From Pseudomonas nitroreducens NBRC 12694 (GTDB lineage Bacteria; Pseudomonadota; Gammaproteobacteria; Pseudomonadales; Pseudomonadaceae), in the NCBI RefSeq assembly GCF_002091755.1, contig NZ_BDAI01000004.1, positions 186,001 through 250,000 of the forward strand: a stretch of 64,000 nt of DNA. The letters are read 5' to 3'. The translations under genes were made by a program, and so were the position numbers. A model generated the notes under the pieces. It ran no database searches. It worked only from the letters and a program-made list of their open reading frames with translations, and was not told the DNA's origin. Below, one piece after another: positions 7,441-16,558 of this stretch (within the stretch, counting starts at the first letter, position 1; the number at the start of each line of letters is the position of its first letter).

Positions 7441-9657
7441 ATGTTCAAACGCAATACCCTTTCCCTCGCCATCCTGGCGAGCCTCGCCAGCATCACCGTG
7501 CAGGCTGCCGACGGCGATACGCAGAACAAAGAAGACAGCGGCGCCGCAACGACTCTCGGCAAAGTGGTGGTGACTGCACAGAAACGCGAAGAGTCGGTAC
7601 AGGAAGTGCCGGCGCCGATCACCGTGCTGAGCGGCGAAAAGATCCGCGATTCGTCCCTGCAATCGGCCAACGAAGTCACCCGCTATACCCCCAACGCCTC
7701 CGCCGGCACCACCGACGGCCACGGCCGCCCGCGCTGGTGGATTCGCGGCCTGGGCACCGGCGACCAGGGCGCTAACACGGTGAGTCCGATCGGCATCTAC
7801 GTCGACGACGTCTACATCGCCAACATCAGCGCCACCGGTTTCCCGCTGTTCGACCAGGAACGCGTGGAAGTGCTGCGCGGCCCGCAGGGCACGCTGTGGG
7901 GCAAGAACACCACCGGCGGCGCGATCAACTTCATCTCGCGCAAGCCGACCTTCAGCCCCGAGGGCTACTTCAAGGTCGACATGGGCAATTACGCCAACCG
8001 CATCGTCGAAGGTGCGGTGAGCGATGCGCTGGTGGACGACAAGCTGGCCGGCCGTGTGTCCTTCCATCACCAGGGCCGCGACGGCTACACCGAGAACAAG
8101 AACGACGGCAACGACCAGGGTGCGCTGGAAGACGACGCCGTGCGCCTGCAACTGGCCGCGCGGGTGAATGACAACCTGGACGCCAACCTCAACGTCCACG
8201 CCCGCCACTACCACGACACCGCCAGCTACAACACCGTGAGCTACGGCACCCGTCCGGACGGCACCAACCAGTTCGGCTACTCCATCGACCCGAAACTGGG
8301 CAAGGCCAACTTCAACGCCAAGTACCAGGCCGAAATCGACCAGGCCGGCAGCAACCTCAACCTGGTCTGGCAGCTGGGCGAGCTGGAGCTGACCTCCATC
8401 ACCGCCTTCGAACACTTCACCCGCGACGGCTGGACCGACAGCGACAACACCCCGCTGGAACTGCAGCGCAGCTACAGCTATGCCGACAGCCAGCAATGGT
8501 CGCAGGAACTGCGCCTGGCCTCGCCACGCAGCGACCGGCTGAACTGGGTACTGGGCTTCCACTACTTCAACGAGGACCTGGAGTCGAAGAACGCCAACGC
8601 GGCGCTGCCCAACGTCTACGTGCCCAGTTACTACAACAACGTCAGCTACGACCAGAAGACCGAGAGCTACGCCATCTTCGGCAGCACCACCTACAACTTC
8701 ACCGACGACTTCAGCCTCACCGCCGGCCTGCGCTGGACCCGTGAAACCAAGGACATCGACCTCGAGCGCCTGGTCAACCGCGGCACGGCGAGCTTCGGCG
8801 ATGGCCACTGGTGGCAGCCGGGCAACGTCGACTCGCCGCTGATCGTCAACGCCACCCAGGACGAGAGCAACACCTGGAGCGACTACAGCTGGGACCTGAC
8901 GCCGGAATACCGGATCTCCGACAACGCCCGCGCCTACTTCCGCTATGCCCGTGGCTTCCGCTCCGGCGGCTACAACGCTGGCGTCACCAGCCAGGCCACC
9001 GTGGCCAAGGTCGATCCGGAATACCTCACCTCCTACGAGCTGGGCTTGAAGTCGGAATGGTTCGACGGCCGCCTGAACGCCAACGCCAGCGTCTTCTACT
9101 ACGACTACAAGGACATCCAGCTCAACATCGTCACCGCGGTGAACAACCAGACCGTCTCGCGCCTGGCCAACGGCGCCCAGGGCGAGGCCTACGGCGCCGA
9201 GTTCGAGCTCGAAGCCATCCCGGTGCAGAACCTGCACGTCAACTTCGGCCTGGGCCTGCTGCACACCGAGTTCACCGACTACACCTCCGGCCCGAACGAT
9301 TACTCCGGCAACCACTTCGTCCGCGCACCGAACGTTTCTGCAGTCATCGGCGCCGACTACCGCATCCCGCTCAACGTCGGCGGCGCGGTGGTACTGGGCA
9401 CCGACTGGAACACCCGCAGCCGCCAGTACTTCTTCACCAACGACCAGAGCCAGAACATGCGCACCGGTGGCTACACCCTGGGCAACGCGCGGGTGACCTA
9501 CGAACTGCCAGGCGAGACCACCCGCGTCACCGCCTACGTGAACAACCTCACCGACAAGGAGTACCGCAACCACACCCTGCCCACCGGCTACCAGACCGCC
9601 GCAGTCATGTTCGGTGATCCGCGCACCTTTGGCGTCTCGGTCACCACCGACTTCTGA
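7441..9657 (+). CDS. TonB-dependent outer-membrane receptor (first)
   Basis: A 738-aa receptor with a signal peptide (residues 1-22), a TonB-box-like stretch (LGKVVVTAQKREE), a plug domain with IGIYVDDVYIAN and RVEVLRGPQGTLWGKN, then a beta-barrel ending in the terminal Phe of VTTDF. It imports a ligand across the outer membrane using TonB energy. The plug resembles receptors of the broad iron/organic-substrate class; sequence alone does not give the ligand. It is followed 14 bp later by a periplasmic binding protein and preceded by a sigma-54 promoter, which argues for uptake of an organosulfur compound rather than a siderophore. ATG at 7441 with GGGGA upstream. Confidence 0.9.
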   Translation: MFKRNTLSLAILASLASITVQAADGDTQNKEDSGAATTLGKVVVTAQKREESVQEVPAPITVLSGEKIRDSSLQSANEVTRYTPNASAGTTDGHGRPRWWIRGLGTGDQGANTVSPIGIYVDDVYIANISATGFPLFDQERVEVLRGPQGTLWGKNTTGGAINFISRKPTFSPEGYFKVDMGNYANRIVEGAVSDALVDDKLAGRVSFHHQGRDGYTENKNDGNDQGALEDDAVRLQLAARVNDNLDANLNVHARHYHDTASYNTVSYGTRPDGTNQFGYSIDPKLGKANFNAKYQAEIDQAGSNLNLVWQLGELELTSITAFEHFTRDGWTDSDNTPLELQRSYSYADSQQWSQELRLASPRSDRLNWVLGFHYFNEDLESKNANAALPNVYVPSYYNNVSYDQKTESYAIFGSTTYNFTDDFSLTAGLRWTRETKDIDLERLVNRGTASFGDGHWWQPGNVDSPLIVNATQDESNTWSDYSWDLTPEYRISDNARAYFRYARGFRSGGYNAGVTSQATVAKVDPEYLTSYELGLKSEWFDGRLNANASVFYYDYKDIQLNIVTAVNNQTVSRLANGAQGEAYGAEFELEAIPVQNLHVNFGLGLLHTEFTDYTSGPNDYSGNHFVRAPNVSAVIGADYRIPLNVGGAVVLGTDWNTRSRQYFFTNDQSQNMRTGGYTLGNARVTYELPGETTRVTAYVNNLTDKEYRNHTLPTGYQTAAVMFGDPRTFGVSVTTDF

Positions 9658-9671
9658 GTGAGGACAAGACC

Positions 9672-10745
9672 ATGAACCTTCTGCATCGCGCGCTGCGCCG
9701 GCTGCTGCCGGCCGCCGCCGTGCTGCTCGCAGGCTACGCCCTGGCCGTCGAGCAGCCCACTACCCTGCGCATCGCCACCGTGGCCTACGCCAACGCCGGG
9801 CAAATCACCTTCAACGGCCCGGCCGCCGTCATCGACCGCGACAAGTGGCTGGAACAGCAACTGGCCCAGCGCAACATCAAGCTCGAGTGGGTGCCCGCGA
9901 CCACCGGCTCGGTGGGTACCTTCGTCAACGAAGAGTTTGCCAACAAGCGCATCGACTTCGCCTTCTATGGCGACCTGCCGTCGATCATCGCCAACGCCTC
10001 GGGCGTACGGACCCAACTGATCGTCCCCGGCGGCATCGGCAACAACGTCTACCTCGTGGTGCCGCCGGGCTCCACCGCGAAATCCATCGCCGACCTCAAA
10101 GGCAAGCGCATCGCCCTGCACCGGGGCCGGCCGTGGGAGCTGTCGTTCGCCAAGCTGCTGGAGGCCAACCACCTGGGCTTCGAGGACTTCCGCATCTTCA
10201 ACCTCAACCCGCAGGCCGGCGCCGCCGCGCTGAGCGCCGGGCGGGTGGATGCCTTCTTCACCCTCAGCGATGCCTTCCTGCTGGAAGACAAGCAGGTCGG
10301 CCACATCATCTGGTCGAGCAAGGAGGCCCCGGCCGACTGGAAGATGCGCGCCGAAGTCTGGGGCGCACGGGACTTCGTCAAGGATCATCCGGACCTCACC
10401 CAGTTGGTGGTGGACGCCTACCTGAAAGCTGCCTGGTGGGTCTCCCAGGACGCCAACCAGGCGGCCTACCAGGAAGCGCAGTCGCGCTCCGGCGTGCCGC
10501 TGAGCGTGCTGCAGCGCGAGGTCTCCGGCGAACCCTGGCCCGCGCATTTCTCGCCACTGTACGACGACGCCTTGCGCCAGCATTACACCGACGGCATCGC
10601 CTATAGCCTCAAGGCAAAACTGATCCGCAACGAGGTGAAGGTGGATGACCTGCTGGAACCGAAGTTCGTCGAGCAGGGTTTGAAGAATCAGCAGCTCGAG
10701 GGATTCTGGAAAGAGCAGGCAAAAACCGTCGCCAGCCAGCCCTGA
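9672..10745 (+). CDS. ABC transporter periplasmic substrate-binding protein (SsuA/AtsR-like)
   Basis: A 357-aa protein with a basic, hydrophobic signal peptide (residues 1-25, ending ALAVE). The NMT1/SsuA-like two-lobe fold is visible in FAFYGDLPSIIANASG, NNVYLVVPPGSTAKSIADLKGKRIALHRG and AALSAGRVDAFF. This family binds sulfonates, sulfate esters, taurine or nitrate. It shares an operon with the upstream TonB receptor and ends at a strong terminator. No permease is adjacent. The SsuBC-like permeases 13-16 kb downstream have no other secreted binding protein near them, so this may be their partner (inference). Confidence 0.85.
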   Translation: MNLLHRALRRLLPAAAVLLAGYALAVEQPTTLRIATVAYANAGQITFNGPAAVIDRDKWLEQQLAQRNIKLEWVPATTGSVGTFVNEEFANKRIDFAFYGDLPSIIANASGVRTQLIVPGGIGNNVYLVVPPGSTAKSIADLKGKRIALHRGRPWELSFAKLLEANHLGFEDFRIFNLNPQAGAAALSAGRVDAFFTLSDAFLLEDKQVGHIIWSSKEAPADWKMRAEVWGARDFVKDHPDLTQLVVDAYLKAAWWVSQDANQAAYQEAQSRSGVPLSVLQREVSGEPWPAHFSPLYDDALRQHYTDGIAYSLKAKLIRNEVKVDDLLEPKFVEQGLKNQQLEGFWKEQAKTVASQP

Positions 10746-10763
10746 TATTCCTGAAGCCACTCC

Positions 10764-10801
10764 AAACAATAAGGCCCCGTTATCGGGGCCTTATTGTTTT
10801 T
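10764..10801 (+). terminator. Strong intrinsic terminator of the receptor/binding protein operon
   Basis: A 16-bp perfect stem (10764-10779 with 10784-10799, loop TTAT) ends in a T-run, 18 bases after the binding protein stop codon. Confidence 0.95.
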
Positions 10802-10836
10802 AGAAAACTTCCAGGAACAACTGTTCATAACAAGTA

Positions 10837-10876
10837 GTTGCTCCAGCACCACGTTATACGCAGTTGCTGCAGCAAC
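10837..10876. promoter_or_regulatory. Perfect palindrome GTTGCTGCAGCAAC and a degenerate copy
   Basis: The 14-bp perfect palindrome is at 10863-10876. A second copy, GTTGCTCCAGCACC, is at 10837-10850, centres 26 bp apart. A further dyad, GAACA-AC-TGTTC, is at 10815-10826. The perfect copy is centred about 54 bp upstream of the sigma-54 -24 element, so the pair looks like an activator-binding enhancer. Confidence 0.6.
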
Positions 10877-10921
10877 AGCAGAAAAACACCCAGAAACTGG
10901 CTTAAACCCCTCTAAAACGTA

Positions 10922-10937
10922 TGGCACAGAGCTTGCT
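10922..10937 (+). promoter_or_regulatory. Sigma-54 promoter of the second TonB receptor operon
   Basis: TGGCAC-AGAGC-TTGCT is close to the ideal -24/-12 element. Transcription would begin near 10948, about 30 bases before the ATG at 10979. Confidence 0.85.
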
Positions 10938-10978
10938 CAAGATTGCTCACAACGTATTTAAATCCCCGAGCGACCGCC

Positions 10979-13267
10979 ATGAAGCATGCAAGAGAGTTCC
11001 GTTTCAAACCGCTGGCCATAACATTATCCAGCGCTCTGTTATTAAACGCGGAAGTTGCACTTTCCGATAATTCGAAATCCCCGGAAGGCGTCACATTGAG
11101 TACCGTGACCGTCCAGGGACAAAGCCAGGAAACCCAGGTCGGCGATGCCCGCAAGGAAGTCGCCCCAGTCTCCAAGGGCACCCTCACCAAATCCCAGCTG
11201 GAAAAGTTCGTCGGCCTCGACAGCGCCGTCACCGGCGCCCTCAAATACCTGCCCGGCGTGCACGTCAGCGGCGGTGACAACAGCGGCATCACCGAAGGCG
11301 GATTGAACATCCGCGGCTTCTCCCAGGACCAGATCGGTTTCGTCCGCGACGGCATCCCGCTCAACGACCCGCAGTTCCTCACGCCCCACGCCGATTTCAT
11401 GGGCGACCCGGAAAACTACGAGTCGGTGTCGGTGCTTTACGGCTCCTCCTCGATCAACGCCCCGACCCTTACCGCCAGTGGCGGCAGCGTGCTGATCAAG
11501 TCCGTCGCGCCGACCAGGGAAAGCGGTTTGCTGGTGAAGCAGAACGTCGGCAGCGACAGCCTGTTCCGCACCTTCGCGCGGGTCAATACCGGCGAGGTGA
11601 ACGGCTTCTCCGCCTGGCTCTCGGCCTCGCGCACCACCGCCGACCTGTGGGACAACAGCGGCGGCGAGCTGTCCTCCAACCGTTACGAAGGCAACCTGCA
11701 GTACGAGTGGGACGGCAACCGCATCAACGGCATCTTCTCCAGCTTCCTGATGCGCACCAACAGCTACAACCACCCGACGCTCGCCGAGTACCGCGCCAAC
11801 AAGTACGACCAGGGCTACCCGCGCGACATTTACCCCACCAAGGGCAACGGCACCAACGGCGTACCCGACGTCACCGTGCCGGGCCAGAGCGCGGCGGCCT
11901 CGCGCGCGGACTTCAAGATCCAGACGTATGCGCTCAATGGCCTGTTCAACCTCTCCGACAAGGTCCAGCTGAAGGTCGACCCGTACTTCGTTCGCGTCAC
12001 CGACGGCACCGCCGCCGTGGCTGTGGTGCCGGTCAATGAGAACAAGGTCAACGCCGATCTCAACGGCGACGGCGACCGCATCGATCCCCTGGTGACCGGC
12101 GCGCTGAGCGTCTACCCGACGCAGTACCGCATCGGCTCCACCAACACCCTGGACTTCCTGGTCAACGACGATCACACCCTGCAACTGGGCCTGTGGACCG
12201 ACTACACCCACGCGCGCAACCAGTTCCCGGTGGTCGAGATCAAGGGTAACGGCAAACCCGCCGGCATCGACGGCAGCCACAAGCTGCGTGACGGCAATGG
12301 CAATGCCATCTACTTCACCGACCAGCGCAACGAGATCACCACGCAGAAGCTCTGGGTGCAGGACACCTGGGACATCACCTCGCAGCTCGTCCTCACCGGC
12401 GGCCTGGCCTGGCAACACACACAGAACAAGGGCGACAACCGCCTCAGCGGCTTCAGCGACAGCGCCGACTACTACCGCTTCCTCCCAAGCCTGAGCCTGG
12501 CCTACCAGCTCGACCCGCAACAGCAGCTCTACTACAACACCACCTCGAACATGCGCACCCCGGCGGTGGCGGCGGTGTACGGCCAGGCTAACGGCGGCGA
12601 CAAGCAGAAACCGGAAGTCACCTGGAACCAGGAGATCGGCTGGCGCTACAGCACCGACGACGTACTGCTCAGCGCCGCACTGTTCTACGACAAGTTCAAG
12701 GATCGCCAGGCGGCGTTCGAGGAAGTCTCCGGCGTCACCTCCTACTTCAACGCCGGCGACGTCACCACCAAGGGCCTGGAGCTGTCGCTCAACGGCCTGC
12801 TGCCGGCGAACTTCAACTACTTCGCCTCCTGGACCTACCTGCGTTCCACCCAGGACGACGACTACAGCGCCGGCGGCGCCAGCCTCGACACCCAGGGCAA
12901 CCAGCTCTACGACACCCCGCGCAACCTGTTCAGCGCCGGCATCGGCTACGACAACCAGACCTTCTACGCCAACTTCCTCGGCCGCCATACCGGCAGCTTC
13001 TACGGCGACCTGGCGAACAACGAGAAGATCGGCGGCTACACCGTGTTCGACGCCAACCTGGGCTACCGCCTCAAGGACCTGGGCAGCGCGCTGAAGGAAA
13101 CCACCCTGACGCTCAACCTCAACAACGTCTTCGACAAGCACTACCTGTCGGGCGTGAACTCGGGAACGGTCTCCGCCGACCCGGCCGACGGCGACTTCTA
13201 TGGAGCGCCGAAGTACTACAAGGGCGCCCCGCGCGCTCTGGTCGCCGGCATCTCCGTCGGCTTCTGA
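10979..13267 (+). CDS. TonB-dependent outer-membrane receptor (second)
   Basis: A 762-aa receptor. The N-terminal signal peptide has a hydrophobic core (LAITLSSALLLNAEVA). The plug carries STVTVQGQ, a TonB-box-like element, and GGLNIRGFSQDQIGFVRDGI. The barrel ends at GISVGF with the terminal Phe. The ATG at 10979 is used because an upstream in-frame TTG (10943) would fall at or before the predicted start site. The gene is the first of a unit with the GMC oxidoreductase and aldehyde dehydrogenase. The substrate is unknown; sigma-54 control and neighbours point to a sulfur- or carbon-containing organic ligand. Confidence 0.9.
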   Translation: MKHAREFRFKPLAITLSSALLLNAEVALSDNSKSPEGVTLSTVTVQGQSQETQVGDARKEVAPVSKGTLTKSQLEKFVGLDSAVTGALKYLPGVHVSGGDNSGITEGGLNIRGFSQDQIGFVRDGIPLNDPQFLTPHADFMGDPENYESVSVLYGSSSINAPTLTASGGSVLIKSVAPTRESGLLVKQNVGSDSLFRTFARVNTGEVNGFSAWLSASRTTADLWDNSGGELSSNRYEGNLQYEWDGNRINGIFSSFLMRTNSYNHPTLAEYRANKYDQGYPRDIYPTKGNGTNGVPDVTVPGQSAAASRADFKIQTYALNGLFNLSDKVQLKVDPYFVRVTDGTAAVAVVPVNENKVNADLNGDGDRIDPLVTGALSVYPTQYRIGSTNTLDFLVNDDHTLQLGLWTDYTHARNQFPVVEIKGNGKPAGIDGSHKLRDGNGNAIYFTDQRNEITTQKLWVQDTWDITSQLVLTGGLAWQHTQNKGDNRLSGFSDSADYYRFLPSLSLAYQLDPQQQLYYNTTSNMRTPAVAAVYGQANGGDKQKPEVTWNQEIGWRYSTDDVLLSAALFYDKFKDRQAAFEEVSGVTSYFNAGDVTTKGLELSLNGLLPANFNYFASWTYLRSTQDDDYSAGGASLDTQGNQLYDTPRNLFSAGIGYDNQTFYANFLGRHTGSFYGDLANNEKIGGYTVFDANLGYRLKDLGSALKETTLTLNLNNVFDKHYLSGVNSGTVSADPADGDFYGAPKYYKGAPRALVAGISVGF

Positions 13268-13313
13268 TCACCCTGCACGCGCCCGGTGCGGGAGCGCCGG
13301 GCCGGGAGGCGAC

Positions 13314-14909
13314 ATGACCACTCCTCGCTACGACCACATCATCGTCGGCGGCGGCAGCGCCGGCAGCGTGCTTGCCAGCCGCCTCAGCGCCGACCCGCAA
13401 CGCCACGTCCTGCTCATCGAAGCCGGCCCGGACACCCCACCCCACGCCACGCCGGCGGAAATCCTCGACGGCCACAACCCCTTCCGCCTGCGCCTGGAAC
13501 TGCGCGATCGCTATTTCTGGCCGGACCTGAGCGTCCGCCACGGTGCGCAGCCCGAAGGCATCGAGCGCCCCGAGCGCTATCTCGAGCAGGCCCGCTTGCT
13601 CGGCGGCGGCTCCAGCGTCAACGTGCTGGTGGCCAACCGCGGTCTGCCGCGCGACTACGACCAGTGGGCAGCGCTGGGTGCCGAAGGCTGGGGCTGGGAC
13701 GACGTGCTGCCGTACTTCCGCAAGCTCGAACGCGACACCGACTACGCCGGCCCGCTGCACGGGCATGACGGGCCGATCCCGATCAGCCGCGTCTCCACCC
13801 GCGACTGGACGCCCTTCACCCGCTCCGTGGTCTCGGCGCTGCAAGCCGAAGGCCTGCGCGACATCGGCGACCAGAACGGCGTGTTCGACGACGGCTACTT
13901 CGCCCCCGCGGTAAACCTGGAGCATGGCCAGCGCGTGTCCGCCGCCCGCGGCTACCTCGATGAAGCAGTGCGCGCACGGCCCAACCTGACGCTGTGGACC
14001 GACAGCCAGGTACTCGGCCTGCAACGCGAGGGCACGCGCATCACCGGCGTCGAACTGCAACGTAACGGTGAGCACGTCACCGTGGGGGCTGGCGAAGTCA
14101 TCCTCGCCGCCGGAGCGCTGCAATCGCCGGCCTTCCTGCTGCGTAGCGGCATCGGCCCGGCCAGCCAGTTGCAGGAGCTGGGCATCGAGGTGATCGTCGA
14201 CCGCCCCGGCGTCGGCGGCAACCTGTGGGAGCACAGCTCGCTGGGCACCCTCGCCACCCTGGGCGATGCCGCCCGCTCGGACGCCGTGCTGGCACGGCCC
14301 GGCACCTCGCACCAACTGGGTATCCGGGTGTCCTCGGGCGTCGATCCGGACACGCCCTCGGACCTCTACCTGGCCATCGGCGCGGACGCCGAGCGCGGCG
14401 TGGCCCACGCGCTGTTCTGGATCAACAAACCCAGCTCCAGTGGCCGCCTGACCTTGCGCGATCGCGACCCGGCAAGCCCGCCGCACGTCGATTTCAACCT
14501 GCTCTCCGACCCTCGCGATCTGCAACGCGCCCGTGTGGCGCTGCGCACCATCCAGCGCCTGTTCAAGCACCCGGTCCTGGCGCGCTACGAACTGCAATTG
14601 GCGCTTACCCCCTTCGCCGTGCCGCAACCGGGCGGGCCGAAGCTGGAAACCCTGCTGGCCGACGACACGGCGCTGGAAGCCTACCTGCGCCGGCACATAG
14701 GCGGCGTCTGGCACCCCAGCGGTACCTGCCGCATCGGCACCGCCGATGACCCGCAGGCCGTGGTCGACAGCGCCGGTCGCGTCCATGGCGTGGAAGGCCT
14801 GCGTGTCGCCGACGCCTCGATCATCCCGGTGATCCCCACCGCCAACACCAACCTGCCGACCCTGATGCTCGCCGAGAAAATCGCCGACGCCATCCTGGGC
14901 GGTGCCTGA
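13314..14909 (+). CDS. GMC-family FAD-dependent oxidoreductase (choline/alcohol dehydrogenase type)
   Basis: A 531-aa glucose-methanol-choline oxidoreductase. The N-terminal FAD-binding HIIVGGGSAGSVLASRL begins at residue 8, LLGGGSSVNVLVANRG is the second GMC signature, AAGALQSPAFLLRSG follows, and GGVWHPSGTCRIG carries the candidate catalytic His. NTNLPTLMLAEKIA closes the FAD site. It probably oxidises a primary alcohol to an aldehyde. The ATG (13314) has GGGAGG five bases upstream. It lies 46 bp after the TonB receptor and 10 bp before an aldehyde dehydrogenase, so the two would convert alcohol to acid in series. Confidence 0.9.
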   Translation: MTTPRYDHIIVGGGSAGSVLASRLSADPQRHVLLIEAGPDTPPHATPAEILDGHNPFRLRLELRDRYFWPDLSVRHGAQPEGIERPERYLEQARLLGGGSSVNVLVANRGLPRDYDQWAALGAEGWGWDDVLPYFRKLERDTDYAGPLHGHDGPIPISRVSTRDWTPFTRSVVSALQAEGLRDIGDQNGVFDDGYFAPAVNLEHGQRVSAARGYLDEAVRARPNLTLWTDSQVLGLQREGTRITGVELQRNGEHVTVGAGEVILAAGALQSPAFLLRSGIGPASQLQELGIEVIVDRPGVGGNLWEHSSLGTLATLGDAARSDAVLARPGTSHQLGIRVSSGVDPDTPSDLYLAIGADAERGVAHALFWINKPSSSGRLTLRDRDPASPPHVDFNLLSDPRDLQRARVALRTIQRLFKHPVLARYELQLALTPFAVPQPGGPKLETLLADDTALEAYLRRHIGGVWHPSGTCRIGTADDPQAVVDSAGRVHGVEGLRVADASIIPVIPTANTNLPTLMLAEKIADAILGGA

Positions 14910-14919
14910 GGAACTCGCC

Positions 14920-16329
14920 ATGTCACGCTATGAACTGCTGATCGATGGTCGCCTGCAGGCGGCCGAGCACTACGACCGGGTGATCGACCCGGCCAGCGAA
15001 GAAATCGTTGGCGAAGCCGCCCGCGCCAGCCTGGAGCAGGTCGACGCGGCGGTGGATGCCGCACACCGCGCCTTCCCGGCCTGGGCCACCGATCTCGACG
15101 TCCGCCGCCAGAGCCTGGCCCGAGCCGCCGAACGAGTACGCGAGAATGCCCAGGCGCTGGCCGAGCTGATCACCCGCGAACAGGGTCGCCCACTGCGCTC
15201 GACCCTGGAGGAAGTGGCTGGCGTCGCCGCCACTTTCGAGCACCACGCGCAGCTGGAGCTACCCGCCGACACCCAGTTGCGCGACGACGGCGAGCGCCTG
15301 GTGCGCATCACCCGCAAACCGCTGGGGGTGGTCGCCGCGATCACCCCGTGGAACGTCCCGCTGATCCTGCTGGTATTGAAGATCGCGCCTGCCCTGCACG
15401 CCGGCAACACCGTGGCGGCCAAGCCCTCGGAGCACACGCCGCTGTCTACCCTGCTGCTGGCGCGACTGCTGGGCGATGTGTTCCCCGCTGGCGTGTTCAA
15501 CGTGGTTGCCGGTGCGGGCGAGGTTGGCGAACACCTGGTACGTCATCCGCGAGTGCGCCACGTGACCTTCACCGGCAGCGTCGCCACCGGCAAGCGCCTG
15601 TATGCCGGCGCGGGGGACGACCTCAAGCGTCTTACCCTGGAACTGGGCGGCAACGACGCCGCGCTGGTACTGGAAGACGCCGACCTCGACGCCATCGTCG
15701 AACCGCTGTTCTGGGGCGCCTTCTGGAACAGCGGCCAGGTGTGCTTTGCGATCAAGCGCCTGTACGTGCATGACAGCCTGTTCGAACCGCTACTGGCGAA
15801 ACTCGCCGAGCGCGCCCAGCGCACCCGCCTCGGTCATGGGCTCGACCCGCAGACGGAACTGGGGCCGCTGACCAACGCACAGCAACTGGAACGGGTCATC
15901 GCTCTGGTGGAAGACGCCAAGGCTCACGGAGCACGCATCCGCAGCGGCGGCGTACGGCCCGACGGTCCCGGCTACTTCTACCCGCCGACCCTGGTCAGCG
16001 GCGTGACGGCCGGCGTCGCGCTGGTGGACGAGGAACAGTTCGGCCCGGTGTTGCCGGTGATCTCCTTCCGCAACGAAGAGGACGCCATTACCCAGGCCAA
16101 CGCCAGCCACTACGGCCTCGGCGCCTCGGTGTGGACCCGCGACCTGGCGCGCGGCGAAGCCATCGCCGGGCGGCTGGAGGCGGGCCTGGCCTGGGTCAAC
16201 CAGCACGGCCACATCCAGCCCGGCGCGCCCAAGGGCGGGCACAAGTGGAGCGGGCTCGGCTACGAAGGCGGGCAGCGCGGCTATGAGGCCTTCAGCGAGC
16301 TGCAGGTGCTGAACATTTCGCGGCGCTGA
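14920..16329 (+). CDS. NAD(P)-dependent aldehyde dehydrogenase
   Basis: A 469-aa ALDH superfamily enzyme. It has cofactor motif TPWNVP (142-147), FTGS (217-220), catalytic base E241 in LELGGND and nucleophile C275 in NSGQVCFAIKR. It oxidises an aldehyde, most likely the product of the upstream GMC enzyme, to a carboxylate. ATG 14920 follows GAGGAACTCGCC, 10 bp after the GMC stop codon. The substrate is not identifiable. It is a different subfamily from GabD in this window. Confidence 0.9.
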   Translation: MSRYELLIDGRLQAAEHYDRVIDPASEEIVGEAARASLEQVDAAVDAAHRAFPAWATDLDVRRQSLARAAERVRENAQALAELITREQGRPLRSTLEEVAGVAATFEHHAQLELPADTQLRDDGERLVRITRKPLGVVAAITPWNVPLILLVLKIAPALHAGNTVAAKPSEHTPLSTLLLARLLGDVFPAGVFNVVAGAGEVGEHLVRHPRVRHVTFTGSVATGKRLYAGAGDDLKRLTLELGGNDAALVLEDADLDAIVEPLFWGAFWNSGQVCFAIKRLYVHDSLFEPLLAKLAERAQRTRLGHGLDPQTELGPLTNAQQLERVIALVEDAKAHGARIRSGGVRPDGPGYFYPPTLVSGVTAGVALVDEEQFGPVLPVISFRNEEDAITQANASHYGLGASVWTRDLARGEAIAGRLEAGLAWVNQHGHIQPGAPKGGHKWSGLGYEGGQRGYEAFSELQVLNISRR

Positions 16330-16356
16330 GGCGCGGCTTATCCAGATCAAAGCCTC

Positions 16357-16489
16357 CTCACCCTGCCCCCTGGCTACGCGCCCCGCTCCTCAAGCGGTAA
16401 AGGGCACCGTTCGGCGCCGGATGGAACCACCGCATCAGCCGGCGCGGACCGCCCCCTCTCCTTGAGGGAGAGGGCTGGGGTGAGGGGGA
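16357..16489. repeat. Intergenic CCCTCTCC/GGAGAGGG palindromic repeat
   Basis: It contains a hairpin CCCTCTCC-TTGA-GGGAGAGGG (16454-16474) and flanking text (CTGGCTACGCGCCCCGCTCC) that recurs, with changes, at 26085-26219. This is a dispersed intergenic repeat family. It separates the aldehyde dehydrogenase from the MFS gene and could attenuate read-through. Confidence 0.6.
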
Positions 16490-16558
16490 AAGCGCCGGCA
16501 TAGGCTTTCCCGGAAAACAGACAGCCATTCCAACCCAACTCTCAAAGAGGATTCCCCG

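Noticed and set aside
16357..16489. Possible CRISPR-like or tandem repeat unit
   Set aside because: There are only palindromic arms without regularly spaced direct repeats or spacers, and no cas genes are present. It is a dispersed intergenic palindrome.
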